The translations under genes and the position numbers were made by a program. From NCBI GenBank assembly GCA_028825445.1, contig JAPKAD010000003.1, positions 62,001 through 126,000 on the forward strand: a stretch of 64,000 bases of DNA, in the 5' to 3' direction. The notes below the pieces were generated by a model. It did no database searches and was not told the origin of the DNA. It saw only the letters and a list, made by a program, of their open reading frames with translations. Below are positions 18,246 to 29,109 of this stretch, piece by piece (positions within the stretch are counted from its first letter, which is position 1; each line of letters begins with the position of its first letter). This DNA is from Octadecabacter sp. (GTDB taxonomy: Bacteria; Pseudomonadota; Alphaproteobacteria; Rhodobacterales; Rhodobacteraceae).

Positions 18246-19261
18246 TCTAACCAACCTCATGAAATATCCCATGGACAAGCAACAATTTTTGGCAACTCAA
18301 CTTAAATTAAGCCTAATGCTAATAAAATCCCCCAAAGCCTGAATTGAGTGAGATATTTTAACAGAAATAATCGCTGATTATCGGTCATTTCCAGATAAAA
18401 TATACTGTTACGCTTGTTCAGATGCGAGATATTAAAAGAATACGATTGCATTATAGCAGTTCAGTGGATTCGCGGGTTTTCTGTCATTTATCAAGTTAAT
18501 GTGGTCACCATCAGAATTTCACAATGAAAAGACCCAAACAATATTTTCGCTGATGGTGGCGAACTGACCATAAGTATTGGTCCAGATTGAGCGAGCACAA
18601 AAGTTGGTGTTAGAGATCAAAATGTTGCATTCACCAGTTAAAATATCGCGCATTTGATCGATGTCACCATATTGTCGTTAGTATGTAAGTTTGTTCACAA
18701 AGCTCTGTGCCCTATTACGTGCAGCTTCTTCACCATAGTTTTCGATTACACTGGCTAAAAGTATCTGCAAATATACAGTGAGTAATCAGTGACAAACCAA
18801 ATCTCGGCATGCGCAACCATCGAGCGCAATATATATGTCACTGGCAGGTTTTCGACATTGGTATTATGTGAAGTAATCCCTACAAATTGTAAAAGTCTAG
18901 GCCATTAGTTGTTGCTGCCCTGAAGGTTCGCTGGGATTTAGTTTTCGAAAATTTCACTATCCATAACTTGCAACACACAGGCATCCTTCGCCCTTTTTTG
19001 CCGTAAAGTATCGTTGGTTAAAAGCTCGCCAGCAGGTTAATTCAGTTTTTCGGGACCCATCCCTGCAATAATATCAACTGCCTTACCTTAAATACGATTG
19101 ATGTTAAATTCTGTGGCTCTTCAAAAGCTAAGTAAAACCGTTCATCCATGCCATAGTGCTACGACAAATATAGATTTAGTTTACTTTCAGTGAAAGCAGG
19201 CACTGTTGCACAAAGAGGTAACAGGGATAGTTTTAGGTGGTATTTGGTCTATTCTATACAT
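18246..19261 (-). pseudogene. Decayed iron(III) ABC transporter substrate-binding protein
   Basis: Read on the minus strand from about 19261, the region gives the whole length of an FbpA/FutA/IdiA-type periplasmic iron-binding protein in broken frames: FTESKLNLYLS, stop, HYGMDERFYLAFEE; DACVLQVMDSEIF and IPANLQ; IENYGEEAARNRAQSFVN; GDIDQMRDILTGECNILISN; NSDGDHINLI, NAIVFF, YLASEQA and SIQALGDFIS; ending FHEVG then TAG where Trp is expected. Order and spacing follow the family (about 338 codons). Many stops and frameshifts make it nonfunctional. It points toward the intact permease gene (convergent). Confidence 0.85.
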
Positions 19262-19398
19262 CGTACTAACTTGGTCAGATATCAGCTAACTATTTTTAAA
19301 AAATATTTTTAACTAAAATAATCGTATTTAACTCGCCACCCACAGCGCTTGACCGTCACAACTTTTTGAGCCCCAATTGGTGGAAATGGAGATAATAT
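19262..19398. other. Upstream region of the DAO-type oxidoreductase
   Basis: AT-rich 137 bp between the dead binding-protein gene and the oxidoreductase. The ribosome site GGAG of the oxidoreductase lies at its end. Nothing else recognised. Confidence 0.4.
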
Positions 19399-20616
19399 AT
19401 GGCCGTTGGAAAATTCGAAACAACCGCACTGCGCAAAAGCTATGATGTAGTGATCGTTGGCGGTGCGATGTACGGATCTGCCGTTGCGTGGTACCTAACA
19501 GATAATCCGGATTTCAACGGCACAGTTTTGGTAATCGAACGAGATCCAACTTACACAAACTGTGCAACGGCGCATACTAATTCCTGTATCCGTCAACAGT
19601 TCAGTAATTCTTTAAATGTCAAAATTTCCCAATTTGGTGCTACGTTTATCAAGGGCTTTAAGGGCTTCATGGGCAATGATCCTCGCGTGCCAGATCTCTC
19701 TATTAAAAGCTTTGGCTACATGTACCTTGCCGATACGGACACATTTGCCGATCAACTGAGAACTGCGCAAAAAGTGCAGCTTGATGCGGGCGCAGCAACG
19801 CAACTGATGACACCTGACCAAATCGAGGCCGCCTACCCGTTCTACAATGTCAATGACATCGTGTTGGGCAGCATTAACCTAGTGGACGAAGGGTACTGGG
19901 ACGGAGGCACCGTGTTTGATTGGTGGCGCAGATCGGCGCGCGAACGTGGCGTTGAATACATTGCTGGCGAGGTTTCTTCCATGCACGTTAAGGGAGCGAA
20001 TGTTCACAGTGTGACCCTTGCAAACGGCGATGTGATCAGCTGTGGCAAAATTGTTAATGCTACGGGTCCACAGGGGGCAAAAACTGCAAGAATGGCTAAA
20101 ATAGAAATTCCGATTGAGCCACGGAAGCGTTTCACTTGGATATTTTCAGCCGAACAACCACTTGACCAGGTTTTACCCCTGACAATTGATCCATCTGGCG
20201 TTCATTTTAGGCAAGACGGACCGCAAACCTATCTGGCGGGTGGCCATGCACACCCTGATCTGCCAGCAGATTTTGACAATTTCACCATGGACCACAATCT
20301 GTGGCAGGACAAAATCTGGCCAACCATCGCAACCCGCATTCCACAATTCGAAGCCATCAAAGTTATTACCGAATGGGCAGGGCATTACGATTACAACACT
20401 CTTGATCAAAACGCGATTTTGGGGCCACACACCGAGGTTGAAAATTTTTATTTCGTAAATGGTTTTTCAGGTCACGGGTTACAACAATCGCCTGCGATGG
20501 GACGAGGTACAGCTGAAATGTTGACCTACGGCGAATACCGTACTCTTGACCTCACTCCATTCGGATTTGATCGTATCGCTGCTGGCCGACCCTTTGCCGA
20601 AAACGCAATTATCTAG
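19399..20616 (+). CDS. FAD-dependent oxidoreductase (DAO family)
   Basis: D-amino-acid-oxidase-family flavoprotein of 405 residues, of the glycine/sarcosine oxidase style. The N-terminal dinucleotide fold is YDVVIVGGAMYGSAVAWYL with ERD closing the second strand; the first glycine pattern is GGAMYGS instead of GxGxxG. KIVNATGPQGA (about 215-225) and the C-terminal VNGFSGHGLQQSPAMGRGTAEML (FAD contact) are family marks. The ATG at 19399 follows GGAGATAAT. Likely substrates are N-methylated or simple amino acids, but none can be chosen. It converges on the EamA exporter gene with six bases between. Confidence 0.88.
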   Translation: MAVGKFETTALRKSYDVVIVGGAMYGSAVAWYLTDNPDFNGTVLVIERDPTYTNCATAHTNSCIRQQFSNSLNVKISQFGATFIKGFKGFMGNDPRVPDLSIKSFGYMYLADTDTFADQLRTAQKVQLDAGAATQLMTPDQIEAAYPFYNVNDIVLGSINLVDEGYWDGGTVFDWWRRSARERGVEYIAGEVSSMHVKGANVHSVTLANGDVISCGKIVNATGPQGAKTARMAKIEIPIEPRKRFTWIFSAEQPLDQVLPLTIDPSGVHFRQDGPQTYLAGGHAHPDLPADFDNFTMDHNLWQDKIWPTIATRIPQFEAIKVITEWAGHYDYNTLDQNAILGPHTEVENFYFVNGFSGHGLQQSPAMGRGTAEMLTYGEYRTLDLTPFGFDRIAAGRPFAENAII

Positions 20617-20622
20617 CAACTA

Positions 20623-21585
20623 CTATTTGCCATCAGGATGTCGGCCCATCAGCCGCATGAATGGTCCAGCACGCATGTATGTTCCAGTTTCATGGCGCGA
20701 CCGGGTACGCAAAACGGGAGTCGTTGCTGATGCACCAACGCTGCTTTCGCGCAGCACAATGTACATGCCTGACGCAATAATTATGCTCGCACCAATGATC
20801 GTTGTACGATCAATTTTCTCATCAAAAAACAGCGATCCGTATAACGTGGCCCAGATGATCTGCGAATACTGCATCGGCGCAATTATAGCAGCCTCACCGG
20901 ATTGATAGGCAGCAATTATGCAACGCCCCGCCGTCCATGCAAATGCCGCCACAAGTGCTACTAAGCCAAGATGTTCAATGGGCATCGGGATATAGACGAA
21001 TGCCAACCCAATCCCCATCAGCAAAAAATTTGCCATCATTGGGTACAGTAGCATCACGACTGGGCGTTCATCTGCACCAATCCGCCTCACAACAATAGAT
21101 GCGACAGAAGCACCCACAGCGGCCGTCAATGCTGCCATATGACCCAACGTTAGTTCCGTAGACCCGGGACGCAACACAACAAGAACCCCAGTAAGACCTA
21201 TAATTACCGCAAACCAACGGCGCAAGCGCACAACCTCGCCCAAAATTGGTATCGCAAGGATTGTTATAAGCAGCGGTGAGGCGAATAAAATCGCATAGGT
21301 TTGTGCAAGTGGCAGCACTGTAAAGGCATAAAACGCACTAACTGCGGTTGCGACAGATGCGACCGTGCGCAGTGCCATCCACCATGGATGAAGTGGCAAA
21401 AGATTACCTGGTTTTGAATCACGCATCAACATGATGGTCGCTAAGGGAAAGCTAAACAGCACAGAGAAAAATACAATCTGGACCGGCGAATAGATTGCGC
21501 CCAAGGTCTTTACTAAGACATCATGGGTTGCGAAAACTCCGAAAGCGACCAGCGCCAGTAAGGCCCCTTTGACATTTGAAGACAT
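20623..21585 (-). CDS. DMT (EamA) family transporter
   Basis: Drug/metabolite-type transporter of 320 residues with ten hydrophobic segments forming two EamA repeats. The first repeat begins LVAFGVFATHDVLVKTLGAIYSP and ends in GLTGVLVVLRPG; the second ends in FDEKIDRTTIIGASIIIASGMYIVLRE. A basic C-terminal tail follows (RTRSRHETGTYMR). Members export amino acids or other metabolites. The ATG at 21585 fits the first helix. It lies downstream of leuB on the same strand, 62 bp apart. Confidence 0.88.
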   Translation of the reverse strand: MSSNVKGALLALVAFGVFATHDVLVKTLGAIYSPVQIVFFSVLFSFPLATIMLMRDSKPGNLLPLHPWWMALRTVASVATAVSAFYAFTVLPLAQTYAILFASPLLITILAIPILGEVVRLRRWFAVIIGLTGVLVVLRPGSTELTLGHMAALTAAVGASVASIVVRRIGADERPVVMLLYPMMANFLLMGIGLAFVYIPMPIEHLGLVALVAAFAWTAGRCIIAAYQSGEAAIIAPMQYSQIIWATLYGSLFFDEKIDRTTIIGASIIIASGMYIVLRESSVGASATTPVLRTRSRHETGTYMRAGPFMRLMGRHPDGK

Positions 21586-21647
21586 GTTTTATTCTTTCCG
21601 TATCTTCCCAACTAACTCACACCTAACAGGGAGCATTCAGCCATTCG

Positions 21648-22751
21648 TTAAAGCGACGCTTCAAGTGCTGCCAAAATTGCATCCGTCATGCCAGAAGTAG
21701 TCACGGCAACGGTGTCTTCGTCGCCCAGCAAATCTCCAGTACGCACACCATCAGCTAACACTTTTTCAATCGCGGCTTCAATCCGTGTGGCATCCTCACC
21801 TTGATCGAACGAATAACGGAGCGCCATCGCAAAGCTTAGAATACAGGCAATTGGGTTTGCCTTTCCCTGACCTGTTATGTCAGGCGCAGACCCATGAACG
21901 GGTTCATACATCGCTTTGGGGCGACCGTTTCCCATTGGGGCACCAAGAGATGCAGAAGGCAGCATGCCCAGCGACCCAGTCAGCATCGCTGCGCAGTCAG
22001 ACAAGATATCACCAAATAGATTGTCGGTGTAGATAACATCAAACTGTTTAGGCGCGCGGACCAGCTGCATCGCACCATTGTCAGCATACATGTGAGACAA
22101 TTCTACTTCGGGATAGTCCGCATGCACTTCAGTAACAACATCACGCCAAAGAATGCCAGACTCCATGACATTGGCTTTTTCCATCGAACACAACTTTTTA
22201 GATCGCTTCATCGCCATTTCAAATGCCGCACGTGCGCCACGCTCAATCTCGGCTTCGGTGTAACGCTGAGTGTTGATGCCAACCCTCATATTGTCTTCCA
22301 TATGGATGCCGCGCGGTTCGCCAAAATAAACACCAGAAGTCAGTTCTCGTACGATCATAATATCAAGACCTGAGACAAGTTCTTTCTTCAGTGACGAAAA
22401 ATCAGCCAATGCGTCAAAGCACTGTGCAGGGCGCAGGTTAGCGAAAAGGTCCATTTCTTTGCGGAGACGCAAAAGGCCACGTTCAGGTTTGACCGAAAAG
22501 TCTAGGTCGTCGTATGCTGGGCCACCCACAGCGCCTAGCAGCACTGCATCTACTTCTTGCGCTTTGGCCATCGTGTCGTCATGCAATGGTGTGCCATGTT
22601 TATCGTAGGCTGCCCCACCAACCAGATCTTCGGAAACATCAAAATGCATATCGCGTTTGGCGCCAAACCATTCAATAACGCGGCGCACTTCGGTCATAAC
22701 TTCTTTGCCAATGCCATCACCTGGCAAGATCAAAAGGGAGGGGTTAGACAT
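21648..22751 (-). CDS. leuB: 3-isopropylmalate dehydrogenase
   Basis: NAD-dependent oxidative decarboxylation of 3-isopropylmalate, third step of leucine synthesis in the cytoplasm. 367 residues, normal length. [12 protein letters not shown] at the start, [14 protein letters not shown] with the conserved Tyr, [29 protein letters not shown] with metal-binding acids, and [14 protein letters not shown] near the C-terminus are all intact. leuD and leuC lie upstream on the same strand but 1.6 kb away, a much longer gap than usual in this group. Confidence 0.97.
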   Translation of the reverse strand: MSNPSLLILPGDGIGKEVMTEVRRVIEWFGAKRDMHFDVSEDLVGGAAYDKHGTPLHDDTMAKAQEVDAVLLGAVGGPAYDDLDFSVKPERGLLRLRKEMDLFANLRPAQCFDALADFSSLKKELVSGLDIMIVRELTSGVYFGEPRGIHMEDNMRVGINTQRYTEAEIERGARAAFEMAMKRSKKLCSMEKANVMESGILWRDVVTEVHADYPEVELSHMYADNGAMQLVRAPKQFDVIYTDNLFGDILSDCAAMLTGSLGMLPSASLGAPMGNGRPKAMYEPVHGSAPDITGQGKANPIACILSFAMALRYSFDQGEDATRIEAAIEKVLADGVRTGDLLGDEDTVAVTTSGMTDAILAALEASL

Positions 22752-24346
22752 GGGTGCAATCCTTAATAGATCTCTGGGCTGAAATAAGTTGGTTTTGCCT
22801 AGCCCGTAAGCCCACGAGGGTCAAGAATTCCTGAATTAGAGTTCTGCAAAAACAAGTTTTTTAACCCAATAGCAGGCATGTCTAAAACTCATCTGTTTTG
22901 AAGTGTATTGCAAATAGTCTGATGTGAAATACTACTTCATACCCAGTCAAAGCATTCCCTCAGGTCAGTGACGTTGCCTAAATCGTTCGGGTAACATGAT
23001 AAGCGCTTAACTCAAGCATCACCCAAGAGATGCTCATAGCCCATCGCATTGCGTGCTTCACCAGTGTAGCCAACACCATCGAAATCCCAATTGGCTCGCA
23101 CGATGTCACGTGTTTGGGCAGGCGCTGATGATACCCCTATTATGAGACGTATAAGCCAATAGATTGAACTAGAGATAATGACTTAGTTATACACATTTAA
23201 TTATAATTATTTGTGCTGAAAGTCGATCATTTGAGTGATAAGAAACATTAAATCACCACGCGTGACCAAACTAGTGGAGATAAAGACCCATGCGGTCATT
23301 GTCCAAACGAAGATTTTTATCCCTTACAATTGGGTCAGATTAAAATTTTCCAACGCAAATTTCACAAATACTGGGGTAAAAAATAATGGCAGAAATCCTA
23401 ATGTAAGGTTAAACTGAGCGACATTATTTAAACGGATAGCAACTCCATAATTAGCAACCGGCTAGAATATGGGCAGATTCGTCCGAACATTAAAGTTATC
23501 GTACTAATTGAGCCCATGGTTCAACTGCAGTGCCAAGACTAAGAATATCAATGACAGCAGGGACACAAGCTAGCTAAAGTCAGCTACGGTATGACAACTG
23601 TTAATGAAGTCTGCGCTTGCCTCTAGTGAGAGCATAAGGATCATGATTAAGACGGTAGAATACAGGAAATCCAAAGCTTAGGCGGTTGAGCGTTCAAAAG
23701 TGCAAACAACATCGCCATTGTCGTTGGTTCAGCCAAACCGTTGGTGTTGAGGATCAATGCTGGCACTGTTGATACCAGGGCAAAGCAACGCATCCAATTT
23801 AAGGCCGGGACGATGCAAAACTCTATTAACCCGGAAAAATTGTAATCATATTATTATATGATTCGCCTGCTAAGATGCAAATTAGAGCGACCATTTGTGA
23901 AAATCTGCTTCCGTTCAGGTAACATCGCTGATGTTGTATCGATTATCAACATCACTAAGGGTTGCCCGTAAGGAAGCACCTAAAATTCGTTCAAGCACTA
24001 TTTTATTCCCTGCATGTCAGCTAAGTGCAATTTCGTCTTGTTTCATTATTTCGTTTTAACTTGGCTCATCATTAGTAAGTTACTAATTATTTTCCACAAT
24101 GATGCGAATATTTTATTGTCACTGCAATTAGCCGTTTTGTTTGCCAAAAAAACAGAGCCAATTTTGCAGCAACGCGGGTGTGAGATCGCAACCACTTCAT
24201 TGCCTTAGCAATTATGGCGTCTAATTATGAGTTTAGAAAAGGTGGTATGGCATAATTTCAATTAATAAGCTTTTAGGGGTTATGGCCAAAAAAGAGCACC
24301 AATGGCGCCACTTAACATAAACATTGCGCGATTTAGCTTTTCAGGA
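22752..24346. other. 1.6 kb decayed gap between leuB and leuD
   Basis: No intact gene. The minus strand gives several coding-looking pieces separated by stops: ERILGASLRATLSDVDN (about 23985-23935), a hydrophobic stretch LGFLPLFFTPVFVKFALENF (about 23400-23340), and the 46-residue fragment annotated separately. Just behind leuD the minus strand also reads [20 protein letters not shown] before a stop. I could not assign these to families. The picture is of one or more small genes of a former leu region that are now broken. Confidence 0.5.
23012..23152 (-). pseudogene. Remnant of a small exported-protein gene
   Basis: An open frame of 46 codons reads IRLIIGVSSAPAQTRDIV, then RANWDFDGVGYTGEARNA and MGYEHLLGDA, with a proper stop. 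The first residues look like the end of a signal peptide with an SAPAQ cleavage site, but the first codon is ATA where ATG would be expected and no other start is near. The peptide has good protein character (DFDGVGYTGEARN), so a start-codon loss in a small gene is the likely reading. Family not recognised. Confidence 0.35.
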
Positions 24347-24952
24347 TCAGACCCAAGGCCGATCAACAGAAAGTTGCGCTTCATATGTATCAATTGAAGC
24401 AACCTTTTCCATGGTCAGGCCAATATCATCTAACCCATTCATAAGGCAGTGTTTCTTGAAGCTGTCGACCTCAAATGTATATACGTCACCATCTGATGAG
24501 GTGACTGTCTGCGCCTCAAGGTCGATTTCGATGCGGGCGTTAGCACCTTTTTCAGAGTCTTTCATCAGGGCATCACGTTGATTCTCAGGCAAAACGATTG
24601 GTAAAATACCGTTTTTAAAACAGTTATTATAAAAAATATCAGCAAAGCTTGTGGAAATAATACAACGGATACCAAAGTCTGCAATTGCCCATGGCGCGTG
24701 TTCACGCGATGATCCACATCCAAAATTATCACCCACAACTAACACGGAAGCCTCACGGTATGCAGGCTTGTTAAGAACAAAATCGGCTATTTCATTGCCT
24801 TGACGATCAAAACGCATTTCGTCGAACAGGTTCACACCCAAACCAGAACGCGCAATCGTTTTTAAAAACATCTTTGGGATGATCATATCCGTGTCGATGT
24901 TGACCAACGGCATAGGTGCCGCAATGCCAGAGAGAGTACTGAACTTTTCCAT
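24347..24952 (-). CDS. leuD: 3-isopropylmalate dehydratase small subunit
   Basis: Swivelling domain partner of LeuC in isopropylmalate isomerase, second step of leucine synthesis. 201 residues, normal length. [19 protein letters not shown] at the N-terminus, [17 protein letters not shown] (substrate-binding loop) at about 75-91, and [21 protein letters not shown] are all intact. It lies 139 bp downstream of leuC on the same strand, normal for a leuCD unit. Confidence 0.97.
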   Translation of the reverse strand: MEKFSTLSGIAAPMPLVNIDTDMIIPKMFLKTIARSGLGVNLFDEMRFDRQGNEIADFVLNKPAYREASVLVVGDNFGCGSSREHAPWAIADFGIRCIISTSFADIFYNNCFKNGILPIVLPENQRDALMKDSEKGANARIEIDLEAQTVTSSDGDVYTFEVDSFKKHCLMNGLDDIGLTMEKVASIDTYEAQLSVDRPWV

Positions 24953-25091
24953 CGTCGTTGTCCTTTCAGGTCGAGGTTAAAGAAACCGCTGACTGTTTAA
25001 ATCTGGTTGATGATGTGTTCACAGGATTTAACATATCCTGAGCACACAACGTACACACTTTGTATGGATCAGGGTGCGCACGCTAGCGCTG

Positions 25092-26498
25092 CTACATCAT
25101 GTCCCGAACATCGGTGAGTTTGCCAGTTATGGCCGCAGCTGCGGCCATGACTGGAGATACGAGGTGCGTGCGACCTTTGTAGCCTTGGCGACCCTCAAAA
25201 TTTCTGTTCGACGTTGAGGCGCAGCGTTCGCCCTCGGCCAATTGATCAGGATTCATCGCAAGGCACATCGAGCAACCCGCCATACGCCATTCAAAGCCGG
25301 CATCCTTGAAAATGTCAGCAAGGCCCTCTTCTTCAGCTTGGGCACGGACCAGACCGGAACCCGGTACGACCATAGCGCGCATGCCGTCTTTAACTTTTTT
25401 ACCTTTGAGAATCTCAGCAGCGGCACGAAGGTCTTCAATGCGCCCGTTGGTACACGAACCAATAAAAACAGTGTCAATTTTAATATCAGTCAGTTTCTGA
25501 CCCGCTGTTAAGCCCATGTAATCAAGAGCACGTTTGACTGCGTCGACTTTACCGCCCGTAAAGCTTTCGGGGGCTGGCACCATTGAGGTAATCGGCAGCA
25601 CGTCTTCTGGAGATGTGCCCCACGTGACAGAAGGCGCAATGTCTTCAGCCTTCATCGTTACGACAAGATCCCAGTGCGCATCTTCATCAGAGAACAATGT
25701 TTCCCACCACGCCTGCGCCTTGTCCCATTCAACACCCTTGGGGGCATGAGGCCTGCCTTTACAATAGGCGTAAGTTGTTGCGTCTGGCGCGATAATCCCA
25801 GCCCTTGCACCGCCTTCGATAGACATGTTGCAGACGGTCATGCGGCCTTCCATCGACAAATCAGTAATTGCGCTGCCAAAATATTCAATGACATAGCCAG
25901 TACCGCCAGCCGTACCGGTTTTGCCTATCACAGACATCGTGATGTCTTTTGCCGTCACACCGGGGTTTAGTTTGCCGGTGATTTCAACCTTCATATTTTT
26001 AGATTTTTTCTGGATCAGCGTTTGCGTAGCCAAAACATGTTCGACCTCTGATGTGCCAATGCCGTGAGCCAGCGCGCCAAATGCGCCATGGGTGGCAGTG
26101 TGCGAATCGCCACAAACAACTGTCATCCCCGGCAGTGTCCACCCCTGTTCGGGACCAACAATGTGCACAATACCTTGGCGCACATCGGACACTGGATAAT
26201 AATGAATACCGAAATCTTTCGCATTTTTGTCAAGTGCATCAACTTGAACGCGAGAATCTCCAGTCATAGTTTCAGCATTGGCGCGGTCCAAAGTGGTGGG
26301 CACGTTGTGATCAGGCACGGCGATAGTTTTGTCGGGTGCGCGCACAGTGCGGCCCGTCATACGCAGACCCTCAAACGCCTGCGGAGACGTTACCTCGTGC
26401 ACAAGGTGGCGATCGATGTATAGCAGGCAGGTGCCATCTTCTGATTGGTCTGCAACGTGGGCATCCCAGATTTTATCATAAAGCGTTTTGGGGGACAT
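25092..26498 (-). CDS. leuC: 3-isopropylmalate dehydratase large subunit
   Basis: Iron-sulfur subunit of isopropylmalate isomerase. 468 residues from the ATG at 26498 ([15 protein letters not shown]), which follows GGGAGAGGAC; the frame stays open upstream to 26648, but that extension is not family-like. The [4Fe-4S] ligands are the Cys in [13 protein letters not shown] and the two in [44 protein letters not shown] is conserved. Forms a heterodimer with the downstream LeuD. Confidence 0.97.
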   Translation of the reverse strand: MSPKTLYDKIWDAHVADQSEDGTCLLYIDRHLVHEVTSPQAFEGLRMTGRTVRAPDKTIAVPDHNVPTTLDRANAETMTGDSRVQVDALDKNAKDFGIHYYPVSDVRQGIVHIVGPEQGWTLPGMTVVCGDSHTATHGAFGALAHGIGTSEVEHVLATQTLIQKKSKNMKVEITGKLNPGVTAKDITMSVIGKTGTAGGTGYVIEYFGSAITDLSMEGRMTVCNMSIEGGARAGIIAPDATTYAYCKGRPHAPKGVEWDKAQAWWETLFSDEDAHWDLVVTMKAEDIAPSVTWGTSPEDVLPITSMVPAPESFTGGKVDAVKRALDYMGLTAGQKLTDIKIDTVFIGSCTNGRIEDLRAAAEILKGKKVKDGMRAMVVPGSGLVRAQAEEEGLADIFKDAGFEWRMAGCSMCLAMNPDQLAEGERCASTSNRNFEGRQGYKGRTHLVSPVMAAAAAITGKLTDVRDMM

Positions 26499-26791
26499 GT
26501 GTCCTCTCCCGTATTTTGAGTTGGGTGGGTATGGCTTTGCGACGCGCCCAGAAATTAATAGCAAGTATAGTGATTTATAGGTGTGCGAGTATTGCGCGTC
26601 TAGCGCCATAAAAGCGCCAAGGCAGGCGCGCGCGATCATCCATGTCAAAAACTTGTGTCATAGTTCCAGTTACACATCCTGCAGGGTTCTCGCAAGAGTG
26701 ATCCCATTGCGGCTTCGGTTCAAAGACCTGTGTGCACCCTTGCTGTTTTCTGCATGAGGCAACAAAGTGTTTAAATAGCTAAGGAACAACC

Positions 26792-28138
26792 ATGGAACCG
26801 CAAACCACATTAGACTTTGCTGGTCAGGCCACTCAAATTGCTCAAATTGGCCAAGGAATATGGGGTCACATTATTGCATTTTTTCAGAGCTTATTGCGGC
26901 CTTGGAATGCTTATCAGTTGGGCATCATCGTTACGATATATCTTGTTTCGCACTTAGCCAGTCGACTTCTTAAACCACCATTACATCAATGGCTGCGCAC
27001 CCGTGAGGGTTGGCCAAAGTGGCGTTTGCGGTGGCTGCTGGTCATTCATCGGCGGTTGCGAGGGATTTTTTTTGTTACGTTAATCTGGATTGTTTTAATT
27101 CTGATGCGAGAAATTACGTGGGGATCGCGGTCTTATATGATCGGGATCACTGCGAACCTTGCGCTGGCGTGGCTAATAGTTGTGTTTGCGACCCGGCTGA
27201 TTGGCAATCCGTTTGTGCGATCTATCGTGCGTTACGGTGCTTGGATTTGGATAACGCTGCGCATCACCGGACTAACAGAACAGGGGATTGAGATTCTTGA
27301 TGCGGCGTCCATTGAATTGGGCGATTCGCGGCTAACACTTTGGCTACTCGTTCAAGGCGTATTTATTTTATCGGTTTTCTTCGTTGTAGCACGGCTTATT
27401 TCACACCAAACGTCGCTCCGTATTCATCGCAACGAAGACATCAGCCCGTCAATGCGAGTGTTGTTCGTCAAACTTATGCAAGTGGCACTTTATGGCTTTG
27501 CCTTCTTCGTCGGATTGCAGGCTGTCGGTTTTAATCTGACGGGCCTTGCAGTCCTGTCTGGTGCGATCGGTGTCGGAATTGGCTTTGGTCTGCAAAAGGT
27601 TGTGTCCAACCTTGTGTCAGGCATCATCATTTTACTTGATAAATCTATTAAACCTGGTGATGTGATCACCGTGGGGGAGACCTTCGGTTGGATCAACTCA
27701 CTAGGTGCGCGCTATGTGTCGATCACTACGCGCGACGGGCGCGAGTATCTGATTCCGAACGAAGACCTAATCACCACACAGGTGGTTAACTGGTCGCATT
27801 CCAACGATTTTGTACGTTTGGATATCTATTTTGGAACTTCTTATAGCGACAACCCGCGCGAGGTGCGAAAACTGGCGATTGCCGCGGCGTCAGGCGTGGA
27901 TCGCGTCCTTGAATTTCGCCCACCCGTTTGTCACATTGTTGGCTTTGGCGATAGTAGCGTTGATTACATTTTGCGGTTCTGGATCAAGGACCCCACTGGC
28001 GGGCTAACCAACATTCGCGGCAACGTATATCTGGCGCTGTGGGACGCGTTTGCTGACAACGGTATTTCAATCCCGTTTCCACAACGTGAAGTTAAAATAA
28101 TCGATAAACCAGAGATTCAACATAAAGCGCTCGATTGA
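26792..28138 (+). CDS. MscS family mechanosensitive ion channel
   Basis: Small-conductance mechanosensitive channel of 448 residues. About five N-terminal hydrophobic segments precede the MscS core: the pore helix GLAVLSGAIGVGIGFGLQKVVSNLVSGIIILLDK with its glycine/alanine packing, then the beta domain KPGDVITVGETFGWINSLGARYVSITTRDG and IPNEDLITTQVVNWS. The C-terminal mixed domain is present to IPFPQREV. It opens on membrane tension during osmotic downshock. Divergent from leuC; ribosome site AAGGAACAACC. Confidence 0.93.
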   Translation: MEPQTTLDFAGQATQIAQIGQGIWGHIIAFFQSLLRPWNAYQLGIIVTIYLVSHLASRLLKPPLHQWLRTREGWPKWRLRWLLVIHRRLRGIFFVTLIWIVLILMREITWGSRSYMIGITANLALAWLIVVFATRLIGNPFVRSIVRYGAWIWITLRITGLTEQGIEILDAASIELGDSRLTLWLLVQGVFILSVFFVVARLISHQTSLRIHRNEDISPSMRVLFVKLMQVALYGFAFFVGLQAVGFNLTGLAVLSGAIGVGIGFGLQKVVSNLVSGIIILLDKSIKPGDVITVGETFGWINSLGARYVSITTRDGREYLIPNEDLITTQVVNWSHSNDFVRLDIYFGTSYSDNPREVRKLAIAAASGVDRVLEFRPPVCHIVGFGDSSVDYILRFWIKDPTGGLTNIRGNVYLALWDAFADNGISIPFPQREVKIIDKPEIQHKALD

Positions 28139-28715
28139 AAAAATTGAGTGTCATGAGAGCTGCAAGAATATTCTTTTTTCCACTTGTTGCTTCACGCCTT
28201 GCCATGATTTAAATAACCAAGCGCGTTATTTATATCTTTCCAGCTTTAACGGACCTCATTTAGGGCGAGTGGTTTCCAAACAAAAGGAATCATCGTTATC
28301 AAGCAGTTTGGACGGATTAAGTACTATTTAAACCCGTTTAAACAGTGTTCATTTTTTAATCATCCACTAAATACACATTTCACCTATACCAAAATATTAT
28401 TTAAAATCATTTAGTTATCTGATCTGTCTTGTCGTACTTAAAGACAGCGGCCATGCTTGGAATTGCAGTATTTCGCCCCGTTGAGCTCATTGTGAACATT
28501 GCTAATTATTGTTTTAAATGCGTTCTGTCTTGTGACCAATCTGGCAGAATTGCCGCAGCGCAGCAGATCAGCTTTCTGCTCATTGAAAAGCCGTGCATCG
28601 CTTGTTAGTTAAACGGATGCCTAACGCCGGGGTTTTGACGGCGGATTCTCAGGAGGACAATGATCTGTCTCTTACTTCATCGGCAGGCACCCCTGCCAAT
28701 ACAGGGCTCCACGCA
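28139..28715. other. 577 bp gap before rsfS, no gene seen
   Basis: AT-rich, with stops in all frames. The frame of rsfS stays open back to 28593, but that part is not family-like. A good ribosome site AGGAGG at 28652-28657 precedes an ATG that is out of frame with rsfS. No tRNA or leader was recognised. Confidence 0.4.
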
Positions 28716-29105
28716 ATGAGCGTGCAAGTCCCAAATTCTGACAGCACACTCGCTGCTGTTCTAAAATCCTTGGACGACGACAAGGGCGAAGATATCGTGC
28801 AAATTGATCTGCACGGCAAATCTGAGATGGGCGACTATATGGTCATCGCATCAGGTCGGTCTTCACGTCAGGTGTCGGCGATGGCTGAAAAGCTAACCGA
28901 GCGTTTGAAACAAACCTTCGGGATTTTGTGCAAAGTCGAAGGTCGTGTCACAGGTGACTGGGTCTTAATCGACACTGGCGATGTTATTGTACATGTTTTC
29001 CGTCCTGAAGTGCGCGAGTTCTATCAACTCGAGAAAATGTGGCAAAACCCTGGTGATGCCACTGCTGAACACAACGCCGCGGAGGCCGCCAAGAGAACGA
29101 CGTGA
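28716..29105 (+). CDS. rsfS: Ribosomal silencing factor RsfS
   Basis: Binds protein L14 of the large ribosomal subunit and prevents subunit joining in starvation. The core matches the family: EDIVQIDLHGKSEMGDYMVIASGRSSRQVSAMAEKL, GDWVLIDTGDVIVHVFRPEVREFYQLEKMW. I place the start at the ATG 28716 (MSVQVPNSD, 129 residues), close to the normal length; in-frame ATGs further up at 28593 and 28617 would add a low-complexity N-terminus. rlmH follows at once, the standard pairing. Confidence 0.9.
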   Translation: MSVQVPNSDSTLAAVLKSLDDDKGEDIVQIDLHGKSEMGDYMVIASGRSSRQVSAMAEKLTERLKQTFGILCKVEGRVTGDWVLIDTGDVIVHVFRPEVREFYQLEKMWQNPGDATAEHNAAEAAKRTT

Positions 29106-29109
29106 TACG

